Of a stretch of DNA of 64,000 nucleotides, positions 1 to 12,267 are shown in pieces; position 1 is the first letter of the stretch; the number at the start of each line of letters is the position of its first letter. This stretch comes from Warburgia ugandensis (taxonomy: Eukaryota > Streptophyta > Magnoliopsida > Canellales > Canellaceae). Below the pieces are notes generated by a model, which saw only the letters and a program-made list of their open reading frames with translations, had not been told where the DNA came from and searched no databases. Both the position numbers and the translations under genes were made by a program. The stretch lies in NCBI GenBank assembly GCA_035236585.1, contig CP141128.1, positions 54,053,257 to 54,117,256 on the forward strand. The letters run 5' to 3'.

Positions 1-3000
1 AAATAGAGTTCGTATGAAGGAGTTATGGGACTTAAAAGTTAGGGATATTTCATTAATTAAAATTGAAAATGAAAACATAGAAACAACAGGGGGAATTTTG
101 ATAATGGCGGGGAACACTGGTGTAAAAACCTTAAAATTTTACTCCTCCATGATCAGGTCATGAGCTATTAAGAAGTATATCTTTTAATAGAACAATAATT
201 TGTCATTAAAACTAAAACCATTAGGTAAAACTCTGAAAATGGAATCCAACGAGCCAAGGAATGCTGAAAATAGAGTCCATATGAAGGAGCTACAGACTTC
301 AATCTCAGGGTTATTTCATTAAGTAAAAGTGAAAAAAAAAACATTGAAACTGCATGGTGCCATTTTGATATTTGCGAGGCTCACTAGTGTAACAACCTTA
401 AAATTTGGCTATTCCATGATCAGGTTATGAGTATTTAAGAAGTATAAGTTTTAATAGCATAATAATTTCAAATTAAATATGAAATCATTTCTTAGTACCT
501 AGGAACGCCGAAAATAGAGCTCGTATGAAGGAGTTATGGGACTTCAAAGTGGGGACTATTTCATTAACTAAGAGTAAAAGAAAAACATAGAAACCTTATG
601 GGGGAATTTTGATATTCGCGAGGCACATTGGCATAACAACCTTAAAATTTTGCTATTCCATGATCAGGTTATGAGTATTTAAGAAGTATAACTATTCATA
701 GTATGATAATTTCAAATTAAAGCTGAAATCATTTGTTAGTACTCAGAAAATGGAATCCAAGGAGCCATGGAATGCTGAAAATAGAGCACGTATGAAGGAG
801 TTATGGGACTTGAAAGTGAGGGCTATTTCATTAACTAAGAGTGAAAAAAAAATATAGAAACCTCATGGGGCAATTTTGATATTGGCGAGGCTCACTGGCT
901 TAACAACCTTAAAATTTTGCTATTTCATGATCAGGTTATGGGTATTTAAGAAGTATAACTTTTAATAGCATAATAATTTTAAATTAAAGGTGAAATCATT
1001 TGTTAGTACTTGGAAAATGGAATCCAAGGAGCCATGGAACGCTTAAAATAGAGCTCGTATGAAGGAGTTATGGGACTTCAAAGTGAGGCCTTTTTCATTA
1101 ACTAAGAGTGAATGAAAAACATAGAAACCTCATGGGACAATTTTGATATTCGCGAGGCTCACTGGTGTAACAACCTTAAAATTTAGCTATTCCATGATCA
1201 TGTTTTGAGTATTTAAGAAGTATAACTTTCAATAGCATAATAATTTCAAATTAAAGCTGAAACCATTAGATATTACTCAGAAAATCAAATCCAACGAGCC
1301 AAGGAATGCTGAAAATAGAGTTTGTATGAAGGAGTTATCGGACTTCAAAGTCAGGGCTACTTCATTAAGTAAATGTTAAAAAAAAAAGGGAGAAACCTCA
1401 TGGGGCAATTTTGCTATTGGCGGGGGCGTACTGGTGTAACAACCCTAAAATTTTACTATTCCATGATAACGTTATGAGTTTTTAACAAGTATATCTTCTA
1501 ATAGCATAATAATTTGAAATTAAAGCTGATACCATTATATAGTATTCAAAAAATGGAATCCAACGAGCCAAGGAACGCTGATAATAGAGTTCGTATGAAG
1601 GAGTTATGGGACTTAAAAGTTAGGGCTATCTCATTAATTAGAATTGAAAGAGAAAACATAGAAACCTCAGGGGGGAATTTTGATAATGGCGGGGCACACT
1701 GGTGTAACAACGTTAAAATTTTACTCCTCCATGATCAAGTCATGAGATATCAAGAAGTATATCTTTTAATAGAATAATAATTTGGAATTAAAACTAAAAC
1801 CATTAGATAAAACTCTAAAAATGGAATCCAACGAGCCAAGGAATGCTGAAAATAAAGTCTGTATGAAGGAGCTATGGACTTCAATGTCAGTGTTATTTCA
1901 TTAAGTAAAAGTGAAAAAAAAAAAACATAGAAACTTCATGGTGACATTTTGATATTGGCAAGGCTCACTGGTGTAACAACCTTAAAATACTGCTATTCCA
2001 TGATTAGGTTATGACTATTTAAGAAGTTTAACTTTTAATAGCATAATAATTTCAATTTAAATATGAAATCATTTGTTAGTACCAAGGAAATGGAATCCAA
2101 GGAGCTTAGGAACGCCGAAAATAGAGCTCGTATGAAGGAGTTATAGGACTTCAAAGTGAGGGCCATTTCATTAACTAAGAGTGAAAAAAAAAACAGAAAC
2201 CTTATGGGGCAATTTTGATATTCGCGAGGCACATTGGCATAACAACCTTAAAATTTTGCTATTCCATGATCAGGTTATGAGTATTTAAGAAGTATAACTA
2301 TTAATAGTATAATAATTTCAAATTAAAGCTGAAATCATTTGTTAGTACTTAGAAAATGGAATCCATGGAACCATGGAATGCTTAAAATAGGGCTCGTATG
2401 AAGGAGTTATGGGACTTCAAAGTGATGGCTATTTCATTAACTAAGAGTGAAAAAAAAAAGGTAGAAACCTCGTGGAGCAATTTTGATATTGGCGAGGCTC
2501 ACTGGCGTAACAACCTTGAAATTTAGCTATTCCATGATCATGTTTTGAGTATTTAAGAAGTATATCTTTCAATAGCATAATAATTTCAAATTAAAGCTGA
2601 AACTATTAGATAGTACTTAGAAAGTGGAATCCAACAAGCCAAGGAATGCTGAAAATAGAGTTTGTATGGAGTTATCGGACTTCAAAGTCAAGGCTACTTC
2701 ATTATGTGAATGCCAAAAAAAAAAGGGAGAAACCTCATGGGGCAATTTTGCTATTGGCGGGGGCGTACTGGTGTAACAACCTTAAAATTTTACTATTCCA
2801 TGATAATGTTATGAGTTTTTAAGAAGTATATCTTCTAATAGCATAATAATTTGAAATTAAAGCTAATACCATTATATAGTATTCAGAAAATGGAATCCAA
2901 TGAGCCAAGGAACGCTGAAAAGAGAGTTCGTATGGAGTTATGGGGCTTAAAAGTTAGGGCCATTTCATTAATTAAAATTGAAAGAGAAAACATAGAAACC

Positions 3001-6000
3001 TCAGGGGGGAATTTTTATAATGGCGGGGCACACTATTGTTACAACCTTAAAATAATACTCCTCCATGATCAGGTCATGAGCTTTCAAGAAGTATATCTTT
3101 TAATAGAATAATAATTTGAAATGAAAACTAAAACCATTAGATAATAGTGAGAAAATGCACTACAACGAGCCAAGGAATGTTGAAAATAGAGTCCGCATGA
3201 AGGAGCTATCGACTTCAATGTCAGCGTTATTTCATTAAGTGAAAGTGAAAAAAAGAAAAAAGAAAAAGTAGAAACTTCATGTTGCCATTTTGATATTGGC
3301 GAGGCTCACTGGCATAACAACCTTAAAAGTTTACTATTCCATCATTAGGTTATGAGTATTTAAGAACTATAACATTTAATGGCATAATAATTTCAAATTA
3401 AAGCTGAAATCATTTGTTAGTACTTGGAAAATAGAAACCAAGGAGCCAAGGAACGCTGAAAATAGAGCTCGTATGAAGGAGTTATGGGACTTCAAAGTCA
3501 GGGCCATTTCATTAACTAAGAGTGAAAAAAAAATATAGTAACCCCATGGCGCAATTTTGACGTCGGTGAGGCTCACTTGCGTAACAACCTTAAAATTTTA
3601 CTATTCCATAATCAGGTTATGAGTATTTAAGAAGTATAACTTTTAATAACATAATAATTTCAAATTAAAGCTGAAATCATTTGTTAGTACTTAGGAAACG
3701 GAATCTAAGGAGCCAAGGAACCAAGGAATGCTGAAAATAGAGCTCGTATGAAGGAGTTATGGGACTTCAAAGTGAGGGTTATTTCATTAACTAAGAGTGA
3801 AGAAAAAACATAGAAACCTCATGAGGCGATTTTGATATTGGCAAGGCGCACTGGCGGAACAACCTTAAAATTTTCCTATTCCATTATCATGTTATGAGTA
3901 TTTAAGGAGTATAACTTTTAATAGCATAATAATTTCAAATCAAAGCTGAAATCATTTGTTTGTACATAGAAAATGGAATCTAAGGAGCCAAGGAACACTG
4001 AGAATAGAGATCATATGAAGGAGTTATGGGACTTCAAAGTCAGGGCTATTTCATTAATTAAAAGTGAAAAAGAAAACATAGAAACCTTAGGGGGCATTTT
4101 GATAATGGTGGGCTCACTTGTGTAACAACCTTAAAATTTTACTCTTCCATGATCAGGTCATGAGCTTTCAAGAAGTATATATTTTAATAGCATAATAATT
4201 TGAAATTAAAACTAACACCATTAGATAATACTCAGAAAATGGAATCCAATGAGCCAAGAAATGCTGAAAATAGAGTCCGTATGAAGGAGCTATGGACTTC
4301 AATGTCAGGGTTATTTCATTAAGTGAAAGTGACAAAAAAAAAACATAGAAACTTCATGGTGCCATTTTGATATTGGCGAGGCTCACTGGTGTAACAACCT
4401 TAAAATTTTGCTTTTCCATGATCAGGTCATGAGTATTTAAGAAGTATAACTTTTAGTAGCATAATAATTTCAAATTAAATCTGAAATCATTTGTTAGTAC
4501 TAAGAAAATGGAATCCAAGGAGCCAGGGAACACTGAAAATAGTGCTCGTATGATGGAGCTGTGGACATCAATGTCAGGGTTATTTCATTAAGTAAAAGTG
4601 AGAAAAAAACATAGAAGCCTCATGGTGCCATTTTGATATTGGTAAGGCTCACTGGTGTAACAACCTTAAAATTTAGTATTCAATGATCAGGTTATGAGTA
4701 TTTAAGAAGTATAACTTTTAATAGCATAATAATTTCAAATTAAATCTAAAATCATTTGATAGTACTTAGAAAATAGAATCCAAGGAGCCAGGGAATGCTG
4801 AAAATAGAGCTTGTATGAAGGCGTTATGGGACTTCAAAGTGAGGGCTATTTCATTAACTAAGAGTGAACAAAAAACATAGAAACCCCATGGGGCAATTTT
4901 GATATTGACAAGGCTCACTGGTGTGACAACCTCACTATTCCATGATCAGGTTATGAGTATTTAAGAAGTATATCTTTTAATAGCATAATAATTTCAAATT
5001 AAAGCTGAAATCATTTGTTAGTACTTAGAAAATGGAATCCAAGGAGCCATGGAATGCTGAAAATAGAGCTCGTATGAAAAAATTATGGGACTTCAAAGTG
5101 AGGGTTATTTCATTAACTAAGAGTGAAAAAAAACCATAGAAACCTCCTGGGGCAATTTTGGTATTGGCAAGGCTCACTGGCGTAACAACCTTAAAATTTT
5201 GCTATTCCATGATTAGGTTATGGGTATTTAAGAAGTATATCTTTTAATAGCGTAATAATTTCAAATTAAAGGTGAAACCATTTGTTAGTGCTTAGAAAAT
5301 GGAATTTAGGGAGCCATGGAATGCTGAAAATAGAGCTCGTATGAAGGAGTTATGGGACTTCAAAGTGAGGGCTATTTCATTAACTAAGAGTGAAAAAAAA
5401 ACATAGAAACCTCATGGGGCAATTTTGATACTGGCCAGGCTCACTGGCGTAACAACCTTAAAATTTTGCTATTCCATGATCAGGTTATGAGTATTTAAGA
5501 AGTATATCTTTTAATAGCATAATAATTTCAAATTAAAGCTGAAATCATTTCTTAGTGCTTAGAAAATGGAATCCAAGGAGCCATGGAATGCTGAAAACAG
5601 AGCTCGTATGAAGGAGTTATGGGACTTCAAAGTGAGAGCTATTTCATTAACTATGAGTGAAAAAAAAACATAGAAACCTCATGGGGCAATTTTGATATTT
5701 GCGAGGCTCACTGGCGTAACAACCTTGAAATTTAGCTATTCCATGATCATGTTTTGAGTATTTAAGAAGTATTTCTTTCAATAGCGTAATAATTTCAAAT
5801 AAAAGTTAAAACCTTTAGATGGTACTCAGAAAATGGAATCCAAGGAGCCAAGGAATGCTGAAAATAGAGCTCGTATGGAGGAGTTATGGGACTTTAAAGT
5901 CATGGCTACTTCATTATGTAAATGTTAAAAAATAAAGGGAGAAACCTCACGGGGCAATTTTGCTATTGGCAGGGGCATACTGCTGTAACAACCTTAAAAT

Positions 6001-6109
6001 TTTACTATTCCATGATAACGTTATGAGTTTTTAAGAAGTATATCTTCTAATAGCATAATAATTTCAAATTAAAGCTGATACCATTATATAGTATTTAGAA
6101 AATGGAATT
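1..6109 (+). repeat. Satellite block 1: ~268-bp monomers, about 23 copies
   Basis: Head-to-tail array with a period of 267-269 bp; for example, the ATGGAATCC landmark falls at 1553, 1821 and 2090. Four monomer classes can be told apart by the stretch after TTTCATTAA. A has TTAAAAGTGAAAAAGAAAAC. B has GTAAAAGTG followed by CTTCATGGTGCC. C has CTAAGAGTG followed by CTCATGGGGCAATTTTGATA. D has GTAAATGTTAAAA, an AGGGAG stretch and GGCGGGGGCG. The order is B-(C)n-D-A. Class A monomers begin near 1527, 2870 and 6075, that is 5 and 12 monomers apart, because the number of C copies varies. The + strand is the LTR-sense polarity. The block is cut at 6109 by an LTR insertion. Short frames of 60-87 codons exist in some class A monomers, but 268 is not a multiple of three and they do not extend, so I do not call them genes. 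Confidence 0.97.
3960..4740 (+). repeat. Hybrid satellite monomers (C/A and C/B)
   Basis: The monomer beginning near 3950 has a class C first half (GAAATCATTTGTTTGTAC) and a class A second half (TTAATTAAAAGTGAAAAAG). The monomer beginning near 4485 has a class C start but a class B middle (GGAGCTGTGGACATC, then TTAAGTAAAAGTG). These look like products of unequal exchange or gene conversion inside the monomer. The class assignment is by eye. Confidence 0.7.
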
Positions 6110-9100
6110 TGTGATGACCCGGGTTTTGCAAACATGATTTGTAAGGTAATTTGAAAGGCAGGGCCCTTAAGAGTGTAAAAAAATTTCGCAAAACAAAGCA
6201 ATGGAAATTCTCTTCTTTAGAACTTGTTTTGAAAACCCAAGTCACCACTTCATACATAACATATGTACAATTTGTGTACAAAATAAAATTCCATTGAAGG
6301 AATATACTTTTATTAAACTCTAGGATCCATCCAGTGGTTCACAATATAGCCAAATCTAGTACAATACTTGTCCAAATTACATAATCCAAAACTCAAGCTC
6401 ACCATACTATAAAACTCTCAACAAAGGAAAATACATGTCTTCAAGGGTATACCTTGAAGATTATTCTCTTCAGGACTTCTATCATCTTCAGCTCCTAATT
6501 CTCCTTCCCTGTATCTGAGATATTGCAACAAGTACAATATCTCAACAAGCAATGCTTGGTAGGGGATTCAAGAAACATAACATTGACAATGTAATTCCAA
6601 TACTTCCTAATCCCATTATCTTTAAACATACACTTTACTTTGTAAGTTATGTATATCTATATACATACATACCCTTCATGGGTAAACTAGTTAAATTTGT
6701 GAAAATAGTCAAATATCATTCCCAACTAAGCTGATCAATTCTCTTCATTTTGAGAATTTAGTATTACAGCTAATCTTATACTGGGATTTTCCCTTCTTGG
6801 GAAATATTGGTAATATACAATTATCTAGCATTTCATTATGCTACAACATAAGGCATTTCACTATGCCTATTCTCATGTGTATCATAGTGCAAAATAATCA
6901 AAAAGGTTGCTATGCTGTAGTCTGATCGATACTAGCGCACTCGGATAACTGCCTTGTTCACCACTGAGACCACGGTGGAAAATATTATGTCACTACCCAT
7001 ATGGGGGGGCAAGACTTTCACAGTGGTGGCCTTCCCATAATTGCCATCACCCGACTTTTAGCCTCTCTTAGGGCAAGGTATCATCACATCATCAAATGTC
7101 ATGGAGCGGGTGGCCAAGCCCTCATAACTCCTCTAGCAATAGCATTCCCCTAGGCTTATGCCTATTAAAACAAACTCACAAGCCTCCAAGCTTGTATGTA
7201 AAATAGATTCCATATATATCAGACCATATGTATGTTTGCTTAGGGCTGAAATATTTCCTAGTTCCCTATATTCACTTATAGTTTACTCTTTAACCTTCTT
7301 ATATGTGTTTGGTTGGATCATAAGGTTTTCAAGAGATTTAATACAAGTATTATCATTACTCTTGTCAACATAAGATCATGAGTACAATCATGTATGCATT
7401 CATCAAATCCTCCTACCATTAAGGATTGATCTCTTTTCCAATCTTCCATGATCCTGACTGATGCATGTAATCTATACATCCATACATATTGTCAATATAT
7501 AAATTATGAACAATTCTATTGATCACTAGATCTGATGTTTAGAATCATCTTTAGATCATTCATATCTAAGTATTTTTCTATTTCTCAGTCTTTGTATATC
7601 CATCTCCTTGATCTTGATCTTTCATAGATCCATTGATTGACAATGTACACATGTTGATAAACATCAAGGTCCTAGATCTTCTATCATCTAGTTCTTCTTT
7701 TATCTAAGTTCAGTTATTGGATCATCCCTATGGAGGATGATCTTGGTTTTCTTCCTTGAATCATCTTTGATCAAGGTTTTGGATTATCTAATCTAATGAC
7801 CTATAACAAGTATACTAATAAACATGCATACTAAGTACAATATGATGTTCTTATTCTTATTGTTCTTGATCATCCAAGATCTAATGGATCTTGTTTGATC
7901 ATCCTTATCTTACTTACTGTTTTTATTAGGGTTAAGTAATTTACTAACCTTTTATGCTCTTATTATTATTATTCAACTAATTAATGTGCTGGTTGAAGGT
8001 AGCTTATTCAAGCCTCAATACTGCTCCTCTTATTTCTAATTGGCTAAGGCTTACTAGCTGAATGGGTGAACACAAAGTGGTTACTTCAATCCTCATGTAA
8101 GGAGGTGTTTAGACCTCACAAACGTCAATGGAAGGTAGGGGAAGAGCGAGGCTCTATTAGATAACCCCCTTAACCACTATGTCCATCATTCACTAGAATG
8201 ACCATAGCTCAACCTTTCATAAGGTTCCTATAAGCATGTTTACCCTAAGTACTCTTTCTAATGGATTTTAATTAAGTACATGAATATTTATAATGTCATT
8301 CATGGGGTTTATTATTCTTTTCCTAATTTGGGCCAAGGACTTGATAATCCTTATATTGTCCTACTAACCATAGCCCTTACTAATTAAGTCCAAAGTACTC
8401 CATTCTTATTTATGTCATGAAACTCTACTTTCTCATTAGAATACATTTTTGATGTTTTATGCTCTTTATCTCATAACAAGTAGATCTACTAATAACATTT
8501 AACCATAAATGAATTATAAATTCAGAGCATAAAACTACATAATTTAACATTTAATGATAATGAGGCAAGGTACTTAAAATAATTAAATCTAGCACCTTAT
8601 GGCAACAATGATATCACATATCATGCTAAAGTCTAAATGTTATACTAGCATGCTTTATAACATAATCATATTTAAAATGCTATTATATAAAATGAAACTA
8701 ATTACATTAACATTTTTAGAAACCTCTACTTATGATCCAACCATTTAATCTTAGATTTTTTCCTTTGATTAAAGGTATTAGTTATATTTAGGGGATTTTC
8801 TTTATTAAGGTCAAAAGATCATATTGATCTATTTTTGTCATAATCCATCCATGATTTCCTTGGATTTCATCATATCAACATTCATTCTATCCATCCCAAG
8901 GATCTGATCACACTTGATCTCATTGATCAAGTGGGTCCCTTGGTATTTTTAGGGTTTTTCTACCATAATGGGTAGATCCCTTAATATATCTCATATATAT
9001 CCACTTAAACAATAGATCTCACTTTATTTCAATAGTATGTCATTATAAAAACATATTTTCAAGATCTGATCATCTCAGATCATCTCAGATCTAGGTAATT

Positions 9101-9284
9101 GGAAACTTGTTTCCTTAAATACAGATTTTTTTTAGTGAATAGTATATCCATTTTATCATTTCATCAGAAAATAGAGGTTTCAAGATGTCCATAGGTTCTT
9201 TTGGATCTCAATTTAGAGTTCAGATGACTCCGGAATTGGATCTGGAAGTTCACAATCTTTCCTAGGGCTTAGATTTGATCTGGG

Positions 9285-9470
9285 CACAAGGAACGGACGG
9301 CCTAGATCTTTTAGGAGGAAAACCAAGCCGAACGGAACAAGTCAAGCGCGTCCGCTGCGCTGAAATGCGAAAGCGCCCGCACGGGGCATCCATGGATGCG
9401 CACGGGACATCGTCCGTCCGATCAGGAATCGGACAGTCTGTTTGGACCGTCCAATCAATCCCTTCTCAAT
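9285..9470. other. GC-rich patch with palindrome in LTR 1
   Basis: An abrupt GC-rich, CpG-containing patch in otherwise A/T-rich DNA. It includes the perfect 14-bp palindrome GCATCCATGGATGC at 9386-9399. It lies roughly 600-800 bp downstream of the predicted minus-strand TATA box. LTRs 2 and 3 have a comparable palindromic GC patch in the equivalent position. The function is unknown. Confidence 0.6.
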
Positions 9471-10068
9471 TGAGGGACCAAACCTTCTTAGATCTTTGTG
9501 AAAATTCTACCCTAAGGGTTTCGGACCCTTCTGGATCTATTGGTGTAGTCAAAATTTTGATTTGGGTACTCTATCATCCTGAATTAAGGGTTCTAGTGTT
9601 TACTTTATTTTTACCTTTCTATTACCAAAATAAATTATAGTAAACTAAAAATTACATAAAGCAGTAGTAAACATCTATATAAAGTATTCCCACATACCTG
9701 ATTTGAGAAAAAATGGTGTTTATGTGTCCAATTTAAAAGAAATACCCTTTGATGAAGATATGGCCCAAGATCCACCTTTCTTGCAAATTCCCATTGTTTG
9801 AACCGTTGGATCTTGAAATTTCTTTGGGGGTTTTTAGAATAGATATGTTGGGAAGTTTTGGATGGTGAATTAATGAAATTAGTTCTAGAACAGAGTGCCT
9901 AATTGATTTCAGGTCTCTTGTTCCAATCTAAAAAGAAAAACAAATTGAAAAGAGATATCTCTTGGAAATTTTGGGTTTTTGGGGAGGGATCTAGGTCTAA
10001 TTTTTTAGGAAGAGAGAAGAAAATTTTGTGCGGATTTTATGAGCATTTTTGGAGGATTTTTGCGGTTG

Positions 10069-10076
10069 TATTTATA
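10069..10076 (-). promoter_or_regulatory. Candidate TATA box of LTR 1
   Basis: The minus strand reads CCTATAAATACAACC, matching the plant TATA consensus TATAAATA. It lies about 550 bp from the LTR 5' end (10627). If used, U3 would be short and the R/U5 portion about 4 kb, which is long for an LTR. Confidence 0.55.
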
Positions 10077-10541
10077 GGCATTTTGGGTCTTTTTTCATGA
10101 TTATAATATTTTATTTTTTATTATTAATTTGCATGAAAGTCTCCCATGCTCCATTTTTTCTTCCCCATGCCCCATTTTTCTTCCCCAAGACTAGCTGATG
10201 TTTGTTGACCCAGGAATTCACGTGGGCTGCTAAAATTATTATGTATAAAATTTTGGGTTTTATTCCCATGATCTCGGATTTGAGTGTACTTAATGGTGTT
10301 GGATTCATATTTCTTAGTACATTCTAAATTTTGAGGTCTCATATTTTGATTTTTGGGAGATTTTGATTTTTGGATAAAATTACTATTTAACCCTTTTGTC
10401 CAAGAAATGAAAAAACTTAAGGACTTTTCATCCGAATTCAAAATTTGTCGTGCTTATAGCCATTTTGAAGGGTTTGATAAGTTTAATTTCAATTTTACAT
10501 GTCTAATTATTTTATTATACTTTTATAAAATGTATATTCTA

Positions 10542-10624
10542 AATAACCCTAATATTTCAGCCTGAAATATCTGAAACTCAAACTTGATTGATTTTCTCAA
10601 TCAATTACAAAAATTAGGGTTATT
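10542..10624. repeat. Nested inverted repeats at the 5' terminus of LTR 1
   Basis: The outer arms AATAACCCTAAT (10542-10553) and ATTAGGGTTATT (10613-10624) are perfect reverse complements. Inside are two more hairpins: ATATTTCAG-C-CTGAAATAT at 10552-10570 and TTGATTGA-TTTTC-TCAATCAA at 10584-10604. Together they could fold as a three-way structure at the U3 terminus. The outer and first inner stems share two bases (10552-10553), so they compete slightly. Confidence 0.75.
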
Positions 10625-10627
10625 ATA

Positions 10628-11369
10628 GAATCCAATGAGCCAAGGAATGCTGAAAATAGAGTTCGCATGAAGGAGCTATGGACTTCAAAGTTAGGGTTAA
10701 TTCATTAAGTAAAAGTGAAAAAAAAAACATAGAGACTTCATGGTACCACTTAGATATTGGCGAGGCTCACTAGTGCAACAACCTTAAAATTTTACTATTC
10801 CATGATCTAGTTATGAGTATTTAAGAAGTATAACTTTTAATAGCATGATAATTTCAAGTTAAAGCTGAAATCAATTGGTAGTGCTTAGAAAATGGAATCC
10901 AAGGAGCCAAGCAACGCTGAAAATAGAGCTTGTATGAAGGAGTTATGGGACTTCAAAGGCAGGGCTGTTTCAGTAACTAAGAGTGAAAAAAAAACATTGA
11001 AACCTCATGGGGCAATTTTGATATTGGCAAGGCTCACTAGCGTAACAACCTTAAAATTTTGCTATTCCATGATCAGGTTATGAGTATTTAAGAAGTATAA
11101 CTTTTAATAGCATAATAAGTTCAAATTAAAGGTGACATCATTTGTTAGTACTTAGAAAATGGAATCCAAGGAGCCATGGAATGCTGAAAATAGAGCTCGT
11201 ATGAAGGAGTTATGGGACTTCAAAGTGAGGGCTATTTCATTAATTAAAAGTGAAAAAGAAAACATAGAAACCTCAGGGGGGCATTTTGATAATGGCGGGG
11301 CTCACTAGTGTAACAACCTTAAAATTTTACTCTTCCACGATCAGGTCATGAACTTTCAGGAAGTATATC
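10628..11369 (+). repeat. Satellite block 2: ~2.8 monomers between two solo LTRs
   Basis: Short remnant of the 268-bp array between LTR 1 and LTR 2. It reads class B (10628 to about 10860), class C (about 10870-11130), then a C start switching to a class A second half (TTAATTAAAAGTGAAAAAG near 11240). It is interrupted at GAAGTATATC by LTR 2. Confidence 0.95.
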
Positions 11370-11720
11370 TGTGACGACCCGAGTTTTTATATGATGCAAT
11401 TTTGATAAAAAGGCGAGATCTCTTGTTTTATAAGTATGAGATGCATGAAAATCTTTTTCTTTTGGAAAACAATCTTTCATAAAAACCCCGAGCGTCAAAA
11501 CACATTCTCAAATTATTTAGCCATGGCAAAGTTTAAATCAATATTGTTCCCAAGAAAGTGTTAGTCACAGTCCCAGCTATTAGAGAGTAACTACAATTAA
11601 GTAACATTGAAAGATAAGGTAGGGGTTTACTTACTTGTACTTAGTCTGGGTGTCTCCTAGCACAAACGTTCCTTGCCCTTAAGTATTTACTTTGTATCTG
11701 AAAAATGTTGAGGATTGGGT

Positions 11721-11737
11721 GAGTATATACTATACTC
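11721..11737. other. Conserved 17-bp inverted repeat in the LTR family
   Basis: GAGTATATACTATACTC has 7-bp arms (GAGTATA/TATACTC) and a 3-bp spacer. The same motif, preceded by GGT, is present in LTR 3 (27640-27656), LTR 4 (50484-50500) and the first array LTR (55230-55246). Two array LTRs (58661-58677, 62099-62115) end in CCC instead of CTC. It stays nearly unchanged between copies that differ a lot around it. The role is unknown. Confidence 0.75.
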
Positions 11738-12217
11738 AGTAGGAGCCTATCACTACTAGTTGTATAATGCATGAGATGTTTTAAAATCATATGCTCATTC
11801 AAAACATGTGTGTGTTTGAATACTCAAGTGCAACATCGATATTAAAATCCATTGTTAAACTTAAAGGATCATATAATCCAAAATCGAAAGTATCATATAC
11901 ATATATATCATAACATCATCATATGCATAAGATGCTTCATGGAATCCAACTCATGGATTTCTAGTATGGTATGGTCGACCAACCTCATATCATGCCATAT
12001 GCAATGCAAATAAGTCCATAAACCATAAGGTCCAAACTATGCCCACGACCTCACCGCCGTGGGGTCCCCGGGTACCTGAGGACACTCGGTCATAGCCTCC
12101 ACGGGGCCTATGACACATCTTCGTCGTAAATCATGCAATCTATGCAATCGGTTGCAAAACATGCATGAAATGCACAAAATTTGCTCATGCTAGTATTACA
12201 TTCAAAGTCATAACCTT

Positions 12218-12267
12218 GCCTAGAAGCCTGATAGCCTAGAAGCCTGCCAGCCTAGAAGCCTTGTCAG
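12218..12267. repeat. Minisatellite, ~16-17 bp x 3, in LTR 2
   Basis: Three tandem copies of a unit containing GCCTAGAAGCCT. LTR 4 carries only two copies at 50998-51030, and the LTR 3 subfamily has unrelated sequence there. This is an ordinary slippage difference useful for subfamily typing. Confidence 0.8.

Larger units (their letters stand above)
6110..10627 (-). mobile_element. Solo LTR 1, ~4.5 kb, minus orientation
   Basis: A single 4518-bp insertion in the satellite begins with TGTGATGACCCGGGTTTT and ends with TTAGGGTTATTATA on the + strand. Read on the minus strand it runs from TATAATAACCCTAA (a TGTAATAACCC start with one transition) to AACCCGGGTCATCACA, the usual LTR terminal form. 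It has no internal retrotransposon genes and only one LTR, so it is best read as a solo LTR left by LTR-LTR recombination. The orientation is inferred from the 3.43-kb array, where a primer-binding-site-like motif follows the ...TCATCACA end, and from the TATA box near the other end. The sequence is A/T-rich apart from a GC-rich patch at about 9285-9470. A frame of 121 codons at 9275-9640 runs antisense to the inferred transcript and looks like chance. It differs in sequence from the other LTRs in the window, so it is a separate family with similar termini. Confidence 0.8.
6105..10632. other. Target site duplication flanking LTR 1 (GAATT / GAATC)
   Basis: The left flank 6105-6109 is GAATT and the right flank 10628-10632 is GAATC. 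The satellite consensus at this point is GGAATCCAAC, so the left copy probably carries one C-to-T change. A 5-bp duplication is usual for plant Ty3/gypsy and Copia integrases. The left flank is a class A monomer start while the right flank reads like class B, so a hybrid monomer or a later exchange is possible. Confidence 0.65.

Noticed and set aside
1590-1606. CENP-B-box-like TTCGTATGAAGGAG in each monomer
   Set aside because: Only part of the core positions match, and the segment follows from LTR homology. This does not support a centromere claim.
1514-1777. Recurrent 60-87 codon open frame in class A monomers, on the + strand, in many copies
   Set aside because: It is the same repeat seen many times. 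The monomer length is not a multiple of three, other classes break the frame, and the segment is explained by LTR U3 ancestry.
1-6109. Regular repeats as a possible CRISPR array
   Set aside because: Repeats are 268 bp, directly adjacent, with no unique spacers and no cas-like genes; the sequence is eukaryotic.
9275-9640. 121-codon frame in LTR 1
   Set aside because: It lies in a GC-rich patch where stops are rare, is antisense to the inferred LTR direction, and has no domain or homologous copy in the window.
6110-10627. LTR 1 as a DNA transposon, because both ends resemble TGTRATRACC inverted repeats
   Set aside because: The 5-bp target duplication, the TG...CA-type ends, the internal TATA box and the similarity of its ends to LTRs with an adjacent primer-binding-like site fit a solo LTR better.
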